From assembly GCA_029238555.1 (NCBI GenBank), contig JAQWFV010000117.1, positions 1-10,070 of the forward strand: DNA of 10,070 nt. The letters run 5' to 3'. The translations under genes were made by a program, and so were the position numbers. Numbering within the stretch: position 1 is the first letter of the stretch; the number at the start of each line of letters is the position of its first letter. The stretch comes from Flavobacteriaceae bacterium. Lineage in GTDB: Bacteria > Bacteroidota > Bacteroidia > Flavobacteriales > Flavobacteriaceae. This document shows, piece by piece, positions 1 through 7,295 of the stretch. A model generated the notes under the pieces. That model had not been told where the DNA came from. It saw nothing but the letters and a program-made list of their open reading frames with translations, and did no database searches.

Positions 1-7
1 ATCTATC

Positions 8-265
8 ATGAATCAAAATATTTCTGCTCAAAAATACTGGAGTATAAACTTAAAGTATTTGTCAATTCTTTTATTCATATGGTTTTTATGTTCATTTGGC
101 CTGGGTGTATTTTTTGTAGACGCGCTCAATGATTTTAAGATAGGAGGTTTTCCTTTGGGTTTTTGGTTTGCACAACAGGGTTCAATTTACATTTTTGTGG
201 TATTGATCTTTACCTATGTCTTTTTAATGAACAGGCTAGACAAACGATTTGGGTTTGAAGATTAA
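8..265 (+). CDS. DUF4212 small membrane protein (symporter small subunit)
   Basis: This 85-residue protein has two hydrophobic membrane segments, at about residues 16-37 and 57-75, joined by a short loop containing F-P-L-G-F-W-F-A-Q-Q-G. The N-terminal YWSxNLKY and C-terminal short basic/acidic tail fit the DUF4212 family (putative solute:sodium symporter small subunit). Members are normally encoded just before a VC_2705-type sodium:solute symporter, as here, with a 28-base gap and the same strand. By inference it is an accessory subunit of that transporter in the inner membrane. The ATG at base 8 gives a family-typical length. The promoter and anything upstream lie outside the window. The family call is fairly sure, but the biochemical role is not defined. 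Confidence 0.88.
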   Translation: MNQNISAQKYWSINLKYLSILLFIWFLCSFGLGVFFVDALNDFKIGGFPLGFWFAQQGSIYIFVVLIFTYVFLMNRLDKRFGFED

Positions 266-293
266 TAAACATCGCATTAAATTCTTTTAAATT

Positions 294-1994
294 ATGAGTG
301 TTCAAGTTTGGACTTATATTATAGTAGGCATCACTTTTGCCCTTTACATTGGGATAGCTATTTGGTCTAGAGCTGGTTCAACCAAAGATTTTTACGTTGC
401 AGGAGGTGGGGTTTCACCCTTAGCAAATGGAATGGCTACTGCTGCAGATTGGATGTCTGCAGCTTCATTTATATCCATGGCAGGAATCATATCTTTTACT
501 GGCTATGACGGATCTGTTTACCTGATGGGTTGGACTGGAGGCTATGTGCTTTTGGCATTGCTTTTGGCACCCTATTTAAGAAAATTCGGAAAATTTACAG
601 TACCAGATTTTATTGGTGATAGGTACTATTCAGATACTGCTAGAATTGTTGCAGTAATTTGTGCTTTGTTGGTTTCATTTACCTATGTGGCAGGACAGAT
701 GCGTGGGGTAGGTGTAGTGTTTTCTAGATTTTTAGAAGTAGACATTAATACCGGCGTAATTATAGGAATGATCATTGTGTTGTTCTATGCTGTTTTAGGT
801 GGAATGAAAGGGATTACCTATACCCAAGTAGCACAGTATTGTGTACTTATTTTCGCTTTTATGGTACCTGCTATTTTTATCTCCATTCAAATGACTGGAA
901 ACCCAATCCCACAATTAGGTATGGGAGGAACTGTATTAGATGGATCAGGAATGTATTTGCTTGAAAAGCTAAATGGGTTGTCTACCGAACTTGGTTTTAA
1001 TCAATATACAGATGGTTCTAAAGATATGATAGATATTTTTGCCATTACTTTAGCCTTAATGGTCGGTACAGCAGGATTGCCGCACGTTATTGTGAGGTTT
1101 TTTACGGTTAAAAAAGTAAAAGATGCCAGGAAATCTGCAGGATTGGCCTTGTTGTTAATTGCTGTTTTATACACCACAGCACCTGCGGTAGCTGTATTTG
1201 CAAGAGTGAATCTAATTGAAACAGTGAGTGACAAGTCTTATGAGGGTATGCCTGAATGGTTTAAAAACTGGGAAAAAACTGGTCTTTTAACCTTTGAAGA
1301 CAAAAATCAAGACGGTAAAGTACAATATGTGGCAGACCCCAAAATAAATGAGCTTAAAGTTGATCCAGATATTATGGTTTTAGCCAATCCTGAAATTGCC
1401 AACCTACCTGCTTGGGTTATTGCTCTTGTAGCAGCTGGTTGTTTAGCTGCAGCATTATCTACAGCAGCTGGATTATTACTAGTTATTTCAGCTTCTGTGT
1501 CTCATGATCTAATCAAAAAGATTTTCATGCCAACCATCTCTGACAAAGGAGAACTTCTTGCAGCTAGATTGTCTGCAGTGGTGGCGGTTTGTGTTGCGGG
1601 ATATTTTGGAATTAATCCGCCAGGATTTGTGGCAGCTGTAGTAGCCTTAGCCTTTGGATTGGCTGCGGCCTCTCTTTTTCCTGCAATTATATTGGGAATT
1701 TTCTACAAGAGAATGAATAAAGAAGGGGCTGTTTCAGGTATGATTGTGGGTATTTTACTCATGCTATTTTACATGGCTAAATTTAAGTTAGGGTGGTTGG
1801 GAGACATACCACCTGCCTCTGAATGGTGGTTCGGAATATCTCCTGAAGGATTTGGGTCAGTAGCCATGGTAGTGAATTTAATAGTATCTCTAGCAGTTTG
1901 CCGCTTCACTACTGCACCACCACAAGAGGTTCAAGAAATTGTAGAAAACATAAGAATACCAAGTGACGTAGGTAAAGCTTCAGTAAGTCATTAA
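294..1994 (+). CDS. Sodium:solute symporter, VC_2705/ActP-like (probable acetate uptake)
   Basis: This 566-residue polytopic membrane protein belongs to the sodium:solute symporter (SSS) family. Visible SSS features are the N-terminal FYVAGGGVSPLANGMATAAD region (about residues 33-52), the DFIGDRY segment (105-111), the GTAGLPHVIVRFFT signature (258-271) and a small-residue-rich helix with AAALSTAAGLLLVISAS (385-401). A long polar insertion between helices (about 310-370), holding a D-x-N-x-D-G motif at 336-341, is typical of the VC_2705 branch rather than classical PutP. It lies between the DUF4212 gene and acs on one strand, with gaps of 28 and 39 bases, so the three are probably co-transcribed. 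The inferred role is sodium- or cation-coupled import of acetate or a related short carboxylate for Acs. The substrate cannot be read from sequence alone; propionate, pyruvate or lactate remain possible. Confidence 0.93.
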   Translation: MSVQVWTYIIVGITFALYIGIAIWSRAGSTKDFYVAGGGVSPLANGMATAADWMSAASFISMAGIISFTGYDGSVYLMGWTGGYVLLALLLAPYLRKFGKFTVPDFIGDRYYSDTARIVAVICALLVSFTYVAGQMRGVGVVFSRFLEVDINTGVIIGMIIVLFYAVLGGMKGITYTQVAQYCVLIFAFMVPAIFISIQMTGNPIPQLGMGGTVLDGSGMYLLEKLNGLSTELGFNQYTDGSKDMIDIFAITLALMVGTAGLPHVIVRFFTVKKVKDARKSAGLALLLIAVLYTTAPAVAVFARVNLIETVSDKSYEGMPEWFKNWEKTGLLTFEDKNQDGKVQYVADPKINELKVDPDIMVLANPEIANLPAWVIALVAAGCLAAALSTAAGLLLVISASVSHDLIKKIFMPTISDKGELLAARLSAVVAVCVAGYFGINPPGFVAAVVALAFGLAAASLFPAIILGIFYKRMNKEGAVSGMIVGILLMLFYMAKFKLGWLGDIPPASEWWFGISPEGFGSVAMVVNLIVSLAVCRFTTAPPQEVQEIVENIRIPSDVGKASVSH

Positions 1995-2033
1995 AATAAC
2001 AACAACCAAATAACCACTAAATAACCAAAAACC

Positions 2034-3941
2034 ATGAGTAATTATCACATTAAACACTTAGAAGAATACTTTAGTGTCTATAGAAAATCTGTCAGAGATC
2101 CTGAGCTTTTTTGGAGCGAAGTGGCAGAAGAGCATTTTATGTGGCGTAAAAAGTGGGATCAGGTATTGGATTGGGACTTTGAGAAAGCAGAAATCTCTTG
2201 GTTTAAAGGTGCTCAATTGAATATTACAGAAAATTGTATTGACAGACATTTATATACAAGAGGAGACAAAACGGCTATTTTATTTGAGCCAAATGACCCA
2301 AAAGAACCTGCTATACACATTACTTATAGGCAATTACACGAGCGTGTTTCAAAATTTGCTAATGTATTAAAAGATCAAGGCATTGGTAAAGGGGACAGGG
2401 TCTGTATTTACCTGCCTATGATACCTGAATTAGCAGTAGCGGTGTTGGCTTGTGCGCGAATTGGTGCCATACACTCCGTTGTTTTTGCAGGCTTTTCTGC
2501 TACAGCACTTTCTACAAGAATTAATGATTGTGGGGCCAAAATGCTCATTACCTCAGATGGTTCATTTAGAGGGGCGAAATCTATTGACCTAAAGGGAATT
2601 GTAGATGAGGCCTTGGAAGATTGTCCAGGTGTTGCGGCTGTTTTGGTAGCCAAAAGAACCCATGCAGAAATTCATATGGAAGCAGGAAGGGATCATTGGT
2701 TGCAGCCGTTATTAGATGACGCTTATGGAGATTGTGTACCAGAGGTAATGGATTCAGAAGACCCATTATTTATATTGTATACTTCTGGTTCAACGGGAAA
2801 ACCAAAAGGAATGATGCACACAACAGCCGGTTATATGGTGTATTCTGCCTATACTTTTAAAAATGTTTTTCAGCAAAAAGAAAATGATGTGTATTGGTGT
2901 ACTGCAGATATAGGATGGATTACGGGGCATTCTTATATTGTTTATGGACCTCTTGCTAATGGAGCCACAACTGTGATGTTCGAGGGTGTACCTTCCTATC
3001 CAGATTATTCCAGGTTTTGGGATATTATTGACAAGCACAAAATCACGCAATTATATACGGCTCCAACTGCCATTAGAGCCTTAGCAAAAGAAAGTTTGGA
3101 TTATGTCACTTCTCATGACTTATCCTCATTAAGAATACTTGGTACGGTTGGAGAACCGATCAATGAAGAAGCTTGGCATTGGTATAATGATCATATAGGA
3201 AAGAAGAAATGCCCTATAGTAGACACCTGGTGGCAAACAGAAACAGGGGGTATTTTAATTTCTCCAATCCCATTTGTTACCCCAACTATTCCAACCTATG
3301 CCACCCTTCCAATGCCTGGTATACAGCCGGCATTAATGGATGAAAACGGAGAAGAAATTAAAGGGAATCAGGTAGATGGCAGACTGTGTATAAAATTCCC
3401 ATGGCCTTCTATTGCAAGAACTATTTGGGGAGATCACCAGCGCTACAAGGACACTTATTTTTCTGCCTTTAAAGGCATGTATTTTACTGGAGATGGAGCA
3501 CTTAGGGATGAGGTAGGCTATTATAGAATTACTGGTAGGGTAGACGACGTGATTATCGTATCTGGTCACAATTTAGGAACAGCCCCCATAGAAGACAGTA
3601 TCAATGAACACCCAGCTGTAGCAGAATCTGCTATTGTAGGATTTCCTCATGACATTAAAGGAAATGCGCTCTACGGTTATGTTATTTTAAAAGAAACAGG
3701 AGAGGGAAGAGATCGTAATAACTTGAGGAAAGAGATTAATCAGGTCATCACTGAGCATATAGGACCTATTGCTAAGTTAGATAAGATTCAATTTGTATCT
3801 GGACTTCCCAAAACCAGAAGTGGTAAGATTATGAGAAGAATACTCAGGAAAATAGCTTCTAAAGACACCTCTAATTTAGGGGACACCTCTACTTTATTAA
3901 ATCCTGAGGTGGTAGCAGAAATAATGAAAGAGGCCCTTTAA
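2034..3941 (+). CDS. acs: Acetyl-CoA synthetase (AMP-forming acetate--CoA ligase)
   Basis: This 635-residue cytosolic enzyme converts acetate, ATP and CoA to acetyl-CoA, AMP and PPi. It is close to the usual Acs length (about 650). The ANL-superfamily motifs are in order: N-terminal EYFSVYRKSVRDPELFW region, P-loop YTSGSTGKPKG (249-259), GEPIN (373-377), DTWWQTETGG (397-406), TGDGA (485-489), hinge GRVDD (501-505) and C-terminal PKTRSGKIMRR (592-602). The second Trp of DTWWQTE is the residue that restricts the pocket to acetate in characterised Acs. Lys598 matches the lysine acetylated by Pat/GNAT enzymes, so post-translational control is possible. At position 513 an Asn stands where enterobacterial Acs has Arg in SGHRLGTA. 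The ATG follows a C/A-rich leader without a Shine-Dalgarno sequence. The gene ends 38 bases from the convergent exonuclease gene, with no obvious terminator between. Confidence 0.97.
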   Translation: MSNYHIKHLEEYFSVYRKSVRDPELFWSEVAEEHFMWRKKWDQVLDWDFEKAEISWFKGAQLNITENCIDRHLYTRGDKTAILFEPNDPKEPAIHITYRQLHERVSKFANVLKDQGIGKGDRVCIYLPMIPELAVAVLACARIGAIHSVVFAGFSATALSTRINDCGAKMLITSDGSFRGAKSIDLKGIVDEALEDCPGVAAVLVAKRTHAEIHMEAGRDHWLQPLLDDAYGDCVPEVMDSEDPLFILYTSGSTGKPKGMMHTTAGYMVYSAYTFKNVFQQKENDVYWCTADIGWITGHSYIVYGPLANGATTVMFEGVPSYPDYSRFWDIIDKHKITQLYTAPTAIRALAKESLDYVTSHDLSSLRILGTVGEPINEEAWHWYNDHIGKKKCPIVDTWWQTETGGILISPIPFVTPTIPTYATLPMPGIQPALMDENGEEIKGNQVDGRLCIKFPWPSIARTIWGDHQRYKDTYFSAFKGMYFTGDGALRDEVGYYRITGRVDDVIIVSGHNLGTAPIEDSINEHPAVAESAIVGFPHDIKGNALYGYVILKETGEGRDRNNLRKEINQVITEHIGPIAKLDKIQFVSGLPKTRSGKIMRRILRKIASKDTSNLGDTSTLLNPEVVAEIMKEAL

Positions 3942-3979
3942 TTAAAAGTATATAAAAACATTTTTTCTACACCATTGAT

Positions 3980-4657
3980 TCAATGAATGAAAAGCCTTTT
4001 AAAGCTCACTTGTCCTGTTTTCTCTTTTAGTTTTTTGAAAATTTTAAGGAATAACAGGGCAGTGATATAGGCATCTCCTAGGGCGGTATGGCGGTCTTTT
4101 TTTGAGATATTGAATTTGTCTGCTAATTCGTCTAAGCTATAATGATCTTTTCGCTCTATTAGCGGACTTCTTAACAGGCTTTTTTTATACAGTACTACGG
4201 TATCTAAAAGCTTGTTTTTTAAAGGAGGTAGTCCATTCCTGTCTAAGGCTTTGTTGATCATATTAACGTCAAACATAGTGTGATGGGCTATTATAGGGGC
4301 ATTTCCTATATAACTTAAAAAGTTTTTCAAAGCCTCAATTTCTGTAGCCTTGTCTTTCTTTTCTTCTTTTAAAATTCCATGAATGGGCGTACTGTCACTG
4401 TTGTAGTGTTCTTGTATTAAATACACCTCAAAACTTTTCTTTACCGCAATGTGACCTTTTTCTAATATGACCGCGCCAATGCACAGTATTCTGTCGTTTT
4501 CATAGTCAAATCCAGTAGTTTCAGTATCTAAAACGATAAATTTACTTTTACTATCTATGTTTTGATCCTTAGAAAATAGGGCCTCATAATCTATCCAAAA
4601 TTGGGGATGATTTGTGGCTGATTTGTTCCGTGTATTTTTGAAAAAAGAGAAGATCAC
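3980..4657 (-). CDS. DEDDh-family 3'-5' exonuclease (DnaQ-like)
   Basis: This 225-residue protein has a complete RNase T/DnaQ exonuclease fold. ExoI is DTETTG with Asp44 and Glu46, ExoII is AHHTMFD with Asp130, and ExoIII is RHTALGDA with His190 and Asp195. All five metal-binding and catalytic residues of the DEDDh class are present, so it should be an active two-metal nuclease on DNA or RNA 3' ends. It lacks the polymerase-binding tail and the GIY-YIG domain of other DnaQ homologues, and it is not in a replication context. The first about 38 residues are extra and charged. The start is a GTG whose bases overlap the TGA stop of the upstream nucleotidyltransferase gene (GTGA), which indicates translational coupling; no ATG occurs before the catalytic motifs. 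I recall a similar exonuclease beside DUF294 proteins at acs/actP loci elsewhere. Its substrate is unknown. Confidence 0.9.
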   Translation of the reverse strand: MIFSFFKNTRNKSATNHPQFWIDYEALFSKDQNIDSKSKFIVLDTETTGFDYENDRILCIGAVILEKGHIAVKKSFEVYLIQEHYNSDSTPIHGILKEEKKDKATEIEALKNFLSYIGNAPIIAHHTMFDVNMINKALDRNGLPPLKNKLLDTVVLYKKSLLRSPLIERKDHYSLDELADKFNISKKDRHTALGDAYITALLFLKIFKKLKEKTGQVSFKRLFIH

Positions 4658-6570
4658 AACAATTGGGATACTTTAAATCTAATATTAATGAGTTCTTGGA
4701 TTTCTTTAATTGTTTTAAAGGTTCTTTTTAATTTTACACGCTCTTCTTTGCTCAGTGTATTTAGATCCAAATAGCGTCCCGAATCGTGATGAAGAATGCC
4801 TTGTTTTGTTCTAAACTTAAGCAATGCTTTGGTGGCATAAGAGCAAGAGAGGTACAATTCTTTATTATTGGGCTCTAGTGTTGCTAACTTTTCAAAACGA
4901 GCAGCTGTGTTGTTAATTCCTTTTACAAAATGAGATAAAACCAGTACCCTTGCAGCATCTGTAAGCGGCATAAGAGCTCTTCTCTTCAGATCAAAATTGT
5001 CTTTATTTGCGCCGTCATGCTCTACAAGAAAAGATCTAAAAAAACCAGATGGGGGTGGGCTTTGTAGTGCGCCGCTTGCTAAATGAGTAGTAAATACTGG
5101 AAATTTCTTGAGCGTTTCGAAAATAACATCTGACAATTCATCAGCAAGTTTGTTGTTACCATATACAGCATTAAAGTCAAAAAAGATTGAAGAGAGCAGC
5201 ACTTCATTTTTTCCAGGATTACTAATCCAATAACTTACATTTTTCTTCCAACTATCAAGGTCCAAACACCATTTGGGATTAGAAGCCATCATGTCTGCAG
5301 GACAGTATTCGTAGCCAATTTTCATTAATCCTTTGTTGATTTTCTGAGCCAATTCAAGGAAGTAGGCTTTATGGGGTGCTCCGTCTCCAGTGCTTTCATT
5401 TTCAAAAATAATAGCGTTATCCTGATCTGTTTGAAGCAATTGTTCATTTCTTCCTTGACTACCAATAGCCAGCCAGACAAAAGAGCAGGGTGGAGAGGTC
5501 TCCATTTTTTTTAAATTCAGTTCAATCACTTGTTTGGTACATGCATTGTTGAGTTCTGAAATTATTTTTGAGGTAATGGTCATAGGAATTCCTTGTTGCA
5601 AATACCCCCTGAGTAATTTCATAATACTCAATCTAATTCTTTTGATCTCTTTTGTTTTGGTAGCCCTTTGAATGGCTTTTATTAAAACAGATGGGTTATT
5701 TCCAACAGAAAGCATGATGTCGTGTTTAGAAACTATACCCACCGCTTTTGTGTGAGGTGTCCCATCTTTTGTGATGCATAAATGACTTACTCCAGATGCC
5801 ATCATGCCCATTTGTGCTTGGGTTACGGTAAGTTCTTCGCCATAAGTTATTACAGGGCTACTCATTATTTCTATTGCAGTTCCACTGATTGGAATTTCTC
5901 CAGTACCAATTTTATTTCTCAAGTCTTTATCAGTGATAATACCAATGGGTAGTTTGTTTTTTAAAACCAGTATAGCACCAATCTTATTTAACTTCATAGC
6001 ATTCGCTAGTTCTGTTATAGCTGTACTTGTTTCGCAACTGATGATGTTTTTAGACCATCGAACCTGTTGCACGTCAAACAAGGGTACTATTGCTTCGTTT
6101 TCCTCTCCACTAGTCTCTCCATAAAGTGTTCCTCTATGCTTTTTGGCATAAGGATTTCTAGTATTAGAAGCGAAACTCTCCAATAAGAAATTTCCAATGG
6201 ATTTGTTTTTTAAGGCATAAGGCTTAAAAACTTCAATGGGAATACAGTACAAAATGGTTTCCTCATAGGCTTTGGCCTCCATTTTGTAATTCTCTTGAGC
6301 CATTAATGGTCTCAAGCCAAAAATATCTCCCTCATCACAGAGGTCTACCATTTCGTTTTGAGGCGCTTTACGCAAGGCAACAGCTCCTTTGTGCACTACA
6401 TAAAAATTAGTATGAGGGCTGTCTCCTTCTTTAAATACTAGCCCATCTTTATCTAGGTATTGTATGTTTATTTCTACAGCAATATCTTCTAAAACCTCAA
6501 TGCTTAACATATTAAATGGAGGAAAACCTTTTAGAAAGTCTGCTACTCTGTGGCTAATGGTGTTTTTCAT
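4654..6570 (-). CDS. cNMP-binding-like/CBS-pair/DUF294 nucleotidyltransferase protein
   Basis: This 638-residue soluble multidomain protein has three recognisable parts. Residues about 12-135 form a cyclic-nucleotide-binding-like barrel (FKEGD at 46-50, HKG at 60-62, GDIFG at 81-85). Residues about 170-290 hold two CBS motifs (GIITDKDLR at 210-218 and GIVSKHDIM at 278-286). Residues about 310-638 match DUF294 plus its C-terminal domain, with the GlnD-like nucleotidyltransferase motif GSQGRNE (370-376) followed by TDQDNAI (381-387), which supplies the metal-binding aspartates. CBS pairs usually bind adenine nucleotides, so the protein plausibly senses energy or nucleotide state and may transfer a nucleotide to a partner. 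The barrel lacks the usual FGE and PR(A/T)A phosphate cassette, so cAMP binding is doubtful. It forms a two-gene unit with the exonuclease and is convergent with acs. Its biochemical activity and target are unknown. Confidence 0.9.
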   Translation of the reverse strand: MKNTISHRVADFLKGFPPFNMLSIEVLEDIAVEINIQYLDKDGLVFKEGDSPHTNFYVVHKGAVALRKAPQNEMVDLCDEGDIFGLRPLMAQENYKMEAKAYEETILYCIPIEVFKPYALKNKSIGNFLLESFASNTRNPYAKKHRGTLYGETSGEENEAIVPLFDVQQVRWSKNIISCETSTAITELANAMKLNKIGAILVLKNKLPIGIITDKDLRNKIGTGEIPISGTAIEIMSSPVITYGEELTVTQAQMGMMASGVSHLCITKDGTPHTKAVGIVSKHDIMLSVGNNPSVLIKAIQRATKTKEIKRIRLSIMKLLRGYLQQGIPMTITSKIISELNNACTKQVIELNLKKMETSPPCSFVWLAIGSQGRNEQLLQTDQDNAIIFENESTGDGAPHKAYFLELAQKINKGLMKIGYEYCPADMMASNPKWCLDLDSWKKNVSYWISNPGKNEVLLSSIFFDFNAVYGNNKLADELSDVIFETLKKFPVFTTHLASGALQSPPPSGFFRSFLVEHDGANKDNFDLKRRALMPLTDAARVLVLSHFVKGINNTAARFEKLATLEPNNKELYLSCSYATKALLKFRTKQGILHHDSGRYLDLNTLSKEERVKLKRTFKTIKEIQELINIRFKVSQLL

Positions 6571-6587
6571 TGATATAGATTGCTAGA

Positions 6588-6595
6588 CAAATATA
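6588..6595 (-). promoter_or_regulatory. Promoter -7 element for the DUF294 gene
   Basis: Read on the minus strand this is TATATTTG, a perfect match to the Bacteroidota -7 consensus TAnnTTTG, 17 bases upstream of the start codon. No convincing TTG -33 element lies 19-21 bases further upstream. The promoter may therefore be weak or need an activator. The predicted transcript leader is only about 10-15 bases. Confidence 0.5.
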
Positions 6596-6628
6596 ATGAT
6601 TGGGGAAAGAATGTGCTCATTGTTAAGT

Positions 6629-6648
6629 CTTTATATCTGAATATAAAG
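6629..6648. repeat. Perfect 8-bp inverted repeat upstream of the DUF294 gene
   Basis: The arms CTTTATAT (6629-6636) and ATATAAAG (6641-6648) flank a 4-base spacer. The centre lies about 45-50 bases upstream of the TATATTTG element, roughly where an activator would bind. It could be an operator or chance A/T-rich symmetry. It is separate from the tRNA terminator hairpin that begins at 6652. Confidence 0.35.
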
Positions 6649-6651
6649 CAT

Positions 6652-6677
6652 AAAAAAACCCTAGTGCTAACTAGGGT
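6652..6677 (-). terminator. Intrinsic terminator of the tRNA
   Basis: On the minus strand an 8-bp stem (ACCCTAGT paired with ACTAGGGT, 6658-6677) with a 4-base loop is followed by a run of seven U residues (6658 down to 6652). It lies 7 bases beyond the tRNA 3' end. It would stop tRNA transcription before the promoter of the downstream nucleotidyltransferase gene. Confidence 0.82.
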
Positions 6678-6684
6678 GATTTTG

Positions 6685-6758
6685 TAGCGAGAGGGGGTCA
6701 CGATCCCCCGACCTCCGGGTTATGAATCCGACGCTCTAACCAACTGAGCTACCTCGCC
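6685..6758 (-). tRNA. tRNA-Met (CAU anticodon, elongator type)
   Basis: The 74-base minus-strand sequence folds as a full cloverleaf. It has acceptor GGCGAGG with TCTCGCT, D stem GCTC/GAGC, anticodon stem TCGGA/TCCGG with loop TTCATAA (anticodon CAT), variable loop AGGTC and T stem GGGGG/CCCCC. The discriminator is A and CCA is not encoded, so it must be added after transcription. It lacks the three G:C pairs in the anticodon stem and the C1/A72 mismatch of initiator tRNA, so it is elongator Met, or possibly lysidine-modified Ile2. The acceptor has G:U pairs at 1:72 and 7:66. The T loop reads ATCGTGA, where TTCRANN would be expected, so A54 and U58 replace the near-universal U54 and A58. It is a single-gene unit with its own promoter and terminator. 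Confidence 0.93.
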
Positions 6759-6773
6759 GTGTTTTAAAGGCTG

Positions 6774-6805
6774 CAAATATAAAGTTTAATTTGTTGACCC
6801 TCCAA
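6774..6805 (-). promoter_or_regulatory. Promoter of the tRNA gene
   Basis: On the minus strand, TTG (6805-6803) is followed after 21 bases by TATATTTG (6781-6774), matching the Bacteroidota TTG/TAnnTTTG promoter form at the long end of normal spacing. The -7 box ends 15 bases before the mature tRNA 5' end, giving a very short leader as expected for a single tRNA unit. Confidence 0.68.
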
Positions 6806-6890
6806 AAAACTTCGCAAAAATATTACAATACAATAGTTTTTTTATCGTCTATAAATATTTATATTGTCAATCAAAATTTAGAAATCAAAA

Positions 6891-7274
6891 ATGAGTGATA
6901 AAATTAAATACGAAATAGAATTTGTGATTCAATCTTCACCACAGATGTTATTTCAATATATAGCTACACCCTCTGGATTGTCTGAGTGGTTTGCAGATAA
7001 TGTAAATTCACGAGGAGAGATATTCACTTTTATTTGGGATGAGTCAGAGGAACAAGCAAAGCTGGTCAAAAGAAAGTCAGATGAGTTTGTGAAATTTGTT
7101 TGGGCAGAATCAGAAGATGAAAGTTTCTTTGAAATGAGAATTATAGTAGATGAAATTACTTCAGATGTTTCCTTGTTCATAACAGATTTTGCTGAGGAAG
7201 ACGAAGTAGATGAATCTAAAATGCTTTGGGAAAATCAAATTTCAAGTTTAAAGCAAGTACTTGGCTCTTCTTAG
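6891..7274 (+). CDS. START-like domain protein (AHSA1/SRPBCC-type fold)
   Basis: This 127-residue soluble protein resembles the START-like domain family common in Bacteroidota. It opens with a beta strand (KYEIEFVIQSSP), then an amphipathic helix and the ATPSGLSEWFADNV segment (about 25-38) characteristic of AHSA1/SRPBCC helix-grip folds, followed by alternating strands and a C-terminal helix (about 108-124). It is acidic, with Asp/Glu clusters near residues 50-54, 73-77 and 101-108. There is no signal peptide or membrane segment. The fold suggests binding of a hydrophobic ligand or a protein client, but no specific function is known to me. The ATG follows an A-rich leader (ATCAAAA) with no Shine-Dalgarno sequence. 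A terminator hairpin follows, and the next gene starts 55 bases downstream on the same strand. Confidence 0.85.
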   Translation: MSDKIKYEIEFVIQSSPQMLFQYIATPSGLSEWFADNVNSRGEIFTFIWDESEEQAKLVKRKSDEFVKFVWAESEDESFFEMRIIVDEITSDVSLFITDFAEEDEVDESKMLWENQISSLKQVLGSS

Positions 7275-7295
7275 GGCTATTGTTTTATAAAATAA

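Noticed and set aside
2408..3050. Several minus-strand open frames inside acs
   Set aside because: They are antisense shadows of a strongly conserved coding frame and show no protein-like motifs.
3942..3979. Shared bidirectional terminator between acs and the exonuclease gene
   Set aside because: The 38 bases are A/T-rich with a T-run but have no stem able to form a hairpin.
5933..6124. Short + strand open frame inside the nucleotidyltransferase gene
   Set aside because: It is opposite the CBS-domain coding frame, with no recognisable domain or leader.
6759..6890. A second promoter or small RNA ahead of the START-like gene
   Set aside because: Near matches such as TATATTGT and TAGTTTTT fail the TAnnTTTG consensus and no TTG is correctly placed, so the START-like promoter could not be assigned.
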